Source: Sphingobacterium deserti | Lineage (GTDB): Bacteria; Bacteroidota; Bacteroidia; Sphingobacteriales; Sphingobacteriaceae | DNA length: 64,000 nucleotides | Reading direction: 5' to 3' | Assembly: GCF_000757725.1 (NCBI RefSeq) | Contig: NZ_JJMU01000022.1 | Coordinates: 1 to 64,000, forward strand | Part shown: positions 60,979-64,000 of the stretch, piece by piece | Numbering within the stretch: position 1 is the stretch's first letter | Layout: every line of letters starts with the position of its first letter | Program-made: the position numbers and the translations under genes | Notes under the pieces: model-generated | Databases searched by the model: none | The model's input: only the letters and a program-made list of their open reading frames with translations | What the model was told of the DNA's origin: nothing

Positions 60979-62197
60979 TATTAAATTTCTTGACTACCAA
61001 CGCAGAATTGGTTCCTCCAAATCCGAATGAGTTAGACAAATATATATCAAATTCTTGTTTTATTGTGTGCGAAACAAAATTTATATCTTTCAAATCATCA
61101 TCAGGTTCATCCAAATTGATGGATGGTGCGATAAAGCCATGCTGCATCATAAGTGTCGAATAAACGATCTCTGATGATCCAGCCATCCAGCATTCGTGCC
61201 CCGTCATTGACTTTGTCGAGCTTACGAAAGGTTTACTCCCAAAAACTTCCAATATAGCTTTTGCTTCGTTGGCATCGCCGATTGGCGTAGAAGTAGCATG
61301 CGCATTGATATAATCGACATCTTCCGGTTTTACATTGGCTTGCTCTAGGGCTCTTCGCATTGCCTTCGCCGGTCCCTCGATATTTGGCGTAGATATATGT
61401 CCGCCATTCGAAGAGAAACCATAGCCCAGCACCTCCGCTATAATCGGTGCGCCGCGCGCGACGGCAGACTCATAGCTTTCCAGAATAACGGTTGCCGCTC
61501 CCCCACTTGGTACCAGCCCTGTCCGTTTTTTATCAAACGGTCGCGAGGCTTGCGTAGGGTGATCAATATCTGTTGCAAACACGCCGAGCCCGTCAAAACT
61601 TGCCATAGCGTAGGGATTAATTTCTTGTGCGCCGCCGCAGATAATAAGATCTTGCAATCCTTGCTGGATAAACATAAAACCTAAACCTATAGCATGTGAG
61701 CCGCTTGCGCAGGCTGCACTAATCGTCATATTAACACCAGATAGCCCAAAGATAGTTGCCAAGTTCATGGTGACCGTCGAATTCATTGACTTAAAAATAG
61801 CGCCAGAACCGATCAGCTGTGTATCCTTCTTTTCCCGCGCGATGTCAGTTGCATCAATTACGGCTTTTGACACGCTGTCGTTCCCATAGAGAATGCCCAC
61901 TTCGCGCTTAAGAATACTTTCATCGTCCAAATGCGCATTACGGAGTGCCTCCACTGTGGCCATATAAGCATATTCAGATTCCTCGCCCATGCTTATCCGC
62001 TGTCGCCTACTTAAAACTTTCTTCAGATCAGGGGCGGGTACCATACCGGTTAAAGGCGACTTAAATCCGAAATCTAAGCGCTCCCGGTCAACCACAATCC
62101 CTGACTTTCCATCGAATAGGGACTGCTTAACTGCTTCTAAGTTTGTTCCGATACAGGAATAGATCCCCATCCCCGTAATCACCACGCGCTTATTCAT
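60971..62197 (-). CDS. Beta-ketoacyl-ACP synthase (FabB/FabF type)
   Basis: A 408-residue condensing enzyme with Cys163 (ISAACASGSHAIG), His in INAHATSTPIGD and His in KSMTGHECWMAG. The motif spacing is FabB-like. With FabG directly upstream and an ACP downstream, it forms an elongation module. Two elongation modules in the operon would fit the two chains of a flexirubin (polyene and dialkylresorcinol). Start ATG 62197, 8 bases after the FabG stop. Confidence 0.92.
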   Translation of the reverse strand: MNKRVVITGMGIYSCIGTNLEAVKQSLFDGKSGIVVDRERLDFGFKSPLTGMVPAPDLKKVLSRRQRISMGEESEYAYMATVEALRNAHLDDESILKREVGILYGNDSVSKAVIDATDIAREKKDTQLIGSGAIFKSMNSTVTMNLATIFGLSGVNMTISAACASGSHAIGLGFMFIQQGLQDLIICGGAQEINPYAMASFDGLGVFATDIDHPTQASRPFDKKRTGLVPSGGAATVILESYESAVARGAPIIAEVLGYGFSSNGGHISTPNIEGPAKAMRRALEQANVKPEDVDYINAHATSTPIGDANEAKAILEVFGSKPFVSSTKSMTGHECWMAGSSEIVYSTLMMQHGFIAPSINLDEPDDDLKDINFVSHTIKQEFDIYLSNSFGFGGTNSALVVKKFNNE

Positions 62198-62205
62198 GTG
62201 CTATC

Positions 62206-62940
62206 TTATGAATAGATTCCACCATTTATATTAATCACCTCGCCTGTGATATATCCTGATTTTTTTGATGCTAAAAAACAGACAAGATCAGCAACTTCTT
62301 CCGCTTCCCCAAAGCGGTTCAGCGGAACCATTTTGGTGAGCTCTTTTTCGTCCATATCTTGCGTCATATCTGTCCGGATAAAGCCCGGCGCTACCGCATT
62401 CACGGTGATGTTACGCTTAGCGACTTCTTGTGCCAATGCTTTCGTAGCGCCAATCACTCCGGCTTTCGCCGCAGAATAGTTTACCTGACCCGCAGTACCC
62501 TTCACGCCCGATATAGACACAATATTGATAATACGACCATACCTGTTACGTAACAGTTTTTGGATAAAAAAGTTTGTGACATTGTAAAAGCCCTGTAGAG
62601 AAATCTGCAAAACGGAAGACCAGTCTTCCGGAGTCATCCACATAAATAGGCCATCTTTCGCAATGCCTGCATTATTAACAATCACTTCCACAATACCATC
62701 CGTATTCTGCTCTGACCAGGTGCCGAGTACATCGGTCACTTCTTTCGCATTGCTCACATCAAATTTCAGAAGTTCTCCAGAACCGCCTGCGGCCTGAATA
62801 TAAGCCAAAGTCTCTGTTGCTGCTGCATCATTTCCTTTGTAATTTATAAGCACGTGATAGCCTAGTTCGATAGCTAATTTCTGACAAACTGCACGACCTA
62901 TGCCACGCGATCCCCCTGTTACCAATGCACTTTTCATCAT
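62206..62940 (-). CDS. 3-oxoacyl-ACP reductase (FabG type), pigment cluster
   Basis: A 244-residue short-chain dehydrogenase. The NADP loop is ALVTGGSRGIGRAVC, NNAGIAKDGLF follows, the catalytic set is in VSISGVKG...YSAAKAGVIG (Ser, Tyr, Lys), and PGFIRTDMT is the C-terminal loop. It reduces 3-ketoacyl-ACP in each elongation round. Two in-frame ATGs (62940, 62937); the first overlaps the TAA of the ammonia-lyase gene (TAATG). Cluster FabG is specific to pigment synthesis by context. Confidence 0.93.
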   Translation of the reverse strand: MMKSALVTGGSRGIGRAVCQKLAIELGYHVLINYKGNDAAATETLAYIQAAGGSGELLKFDVSNAKEVTDVLGTWSEQNTDGIVEVIVNNAGIAKDGLFMWMTPEDWSSVLQISLQGFYNVTNFFIQKLLRNRYGRIINIVSISGVKGTAGQVNYSAAKAGVIGATKALAQEVAKRNITVNAVAPGFIRTDMTQDMDEKELTKMVPLNRFGEAEEVADLVCFLASKKSGYITGEVININGGIYS

Positions 62941-64000
62941 TATTTCATCAAATATTCTTTTACCTGCTGTATTGCTGGGTAAAGCGGTTTATCATCAGAA
63001 AACGCAGGAATGATATTTCTAACATCATTATAAACCATTTTCGTTTTTGAAGATACAAAATTTTGATAATTTAATATATCAATGGCTTGACATACTGATA
63101 TCATTTGAATAGCTAAAACTTCAAAGGCATTGACAATGACTTTGTGCGCAATTATAGCGGCATTTGTTCCCATACTGACGATATCCTGATTATCATTATT
63201 ATTCGGGATGCTATGGACGTACATCGAAGTAGAAAGCGTTTGATTTTCAGCTGTGGTGGAAGTAGCAGTAAATTGAGCGCCCTGCATGCCGAAATTGAAG
63301 CCGAGCTTGCCCATATTCACGAACGGCGGCAAAATTTCATTTATCTTGCTATTCATCAAATAATTTAGCTGGCGTTCAGACAACATCGTCAAACGGGTAA
63401 CAGCAAGCTTCAATTTATCCATTTCCAGCGAAATATAATCACCGTGGAAATTCCCACCGTGGTATACGTTTTTATCATCGACAGAAATAATAGGGTTATC
63501 ACTAACAGAGTTCAATTCGTCTTCTAGAATTTGCCCTGCTTGTGTTATGGTTTCCAATACCGGACCCAAAATCTGCGGTACACAGCGCAAAGAATAGTAC
63601 TCCTGCACTTTGTCTTTAAAAATTTCCTCCTGGTTATTTCCCGAATATAGATCTTCCTCTCGCTTTTTAATAAGCGCGCTATCCGCTAGATGTTCACGCA
63701 TAGCCGCAGCTACCGCTTGCTGCCCTTGGTGAAGTTTTACCCCATTGAGTGTGCTAGAGTAGTGGTCATCATGTGCCTTTACAACTTCATTCATTGTGCA
63801 AGCTAGCCAGATAGACCAATCATAAAGTTTTCGTGCATAAAAGAAATTTACCAAACCAATCCCCGTCATTACAGAGGTTCCGTTAATTAGGGAAAGCCCT
63901 TCGCGAACCACAACTTCGATCGGCGTTAAATTTAATTCTTCAAAAACTGCCGAGGTAAGTTTTCGCTCGCCCTTATACAATACTTCGCCTTCGCCGATTA
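62940..64000 (-). CDS. Aromatic amino acid ammonia-lyase (HAL/TAL family), 5' end outside the window
   Basis: The C-terminal ~353 residues of a histidine/tyrosine ammonia-lyase; the frame is open to the right edge, so the N-terminus and the MIO-forming Ala-Ser-Gly are not seen. Visible motifs are VREGLSLINGTSVMTG, NPIISVDDKNVYHGGNFHGD and QDIVSMGTNAAI. Full enzymes are about 500 residues. In flexirubin and aryl-polyene clusters this enzyme is a tyrosine ammonia-lyase making 4-coumarate as the starter unit. The substrate-selectivity residues are in the missing part, so TAL rather than HAL is inferred from context. Confidence 0.88.
   Translation of the reverse strand, partial: IGEGEVLYKGERKLTSAVFEELNLTPIEVVVREGLSLINGTSVMTGIGLVNFFYARKLYDWSIWLACTMNEVVKAHDDHYSSTLNGVKLHQGQQAVAAAMREHLADSALIKKREEDLYSGNNQEEIFKDKVQEYYSLRCVPQILGPVLETITQAGQILEDELNSVSDNPIISVDDKNVYHGGNFHGDYISLEMDKLKLAVTRLTMLSERQLNYLMNSKINEILPPFVNMGKLGFNFGMQGAQFTATSTTAENQTLSTSMYVHSIPNNNDNQDIVSMGTNAAIIAHKVIVNAFEVLAIQMISVCQAIDILNYQNFVSSKTKMVYNDVRNIIPAFSDDKPLYPAIQQVKEYLMK

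Overview
The window looks like a chromosomal segment of a Bacteroidota bacterium, most likely of the Sphingobacteriaceae (Sphingobacterium or a relative). The genus is inferred from gene content and was not tested. Supporting signs are Bacteroidota-type promoters (TTG, about 20 nt, TAnnTTTG), many lipoproteins with a serine-cysteine or glycine-cysteine lipobox, a DUF3127 protein, a small lipid-anchored membrane peptide typical of the phylum, and a flexirubin/dialkylresorcinol pigment cluster. I saw no rRNA, tRNA, CRISPR array, prophage or complete insertion sequence.

Bases 1-7.8 kb hold housekeeping and envelope genes, nearly all on the minus strand: an NlpE-like lipoprotein, a nitroreductase, peptidase T, a secreted endonuclease/exonuclease/phosphatase-family protein, a glycerophosphodiesterase, an HD hydrolase, a THUMP RNA methyltransferase, a DUF3127 protein with an SSB-like acidic tail (plus strand), and an ECF sigma factor with a membrane partner. 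Bases 8.2-14.7 kb form a fatty-acid beta-oxidation operon (MarR regulator, 3-hydroxyacyl-CoA dehydrogenase/enoyl-CoA hydratase, thiolase, acyl-CoA dehydrogenase). It has a clear promoter and a palindrome at the predicted start site, and it is interrupted by a four-helix-bundle (S23/IVS-type) gene between inverted repeats.

Bases 15-38 kb carry a 2-oxoglutarate-type dioxygenase, a two-component system, an RND efflux system in which the inner-membrane pump and the outer-membrane channel are one reading frame, metE behind a SAM-I riboswitch, an FMN-dependent hydroxyacid dehydrogenase, queD, a small operon with a cyclophilin and exonuclease III, a low-molecular-weight phosphatase, an HtrA protease, dapF and a SNF2 helicase.

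Bases 38.1-64 kb are one long minus-strand set of 27 genes, most overlapping or a few bases apart, that runs off the right edge. It encodes an aromatic amino acid ammonia-lyase (cut at its 5' end), a FabG ketoreductase, several ketosynthases, two acyl carrier proteins, three hot-dog dehydratases, a thioesterase, DarA and DarB, two acyltransferases, an AMP-forming ligase, a CrtI-like oxidoreductase, a glycosyltransferase, a LolA-like carrier, an ABC exporter and an MMPL exporter fused to an acyltransferase. This is the gene set expected for a flexirubin-type pigment: tyrosine is deaminated to 4-coumarate, which is activated and extended on acyl carrier protein to an aryl polyene. DarA/DarB make a dialkylresorcinol, and an acyltransferase joins the two as an ester for export to the outer membrane. 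Individual step assignments are inference from families and context.
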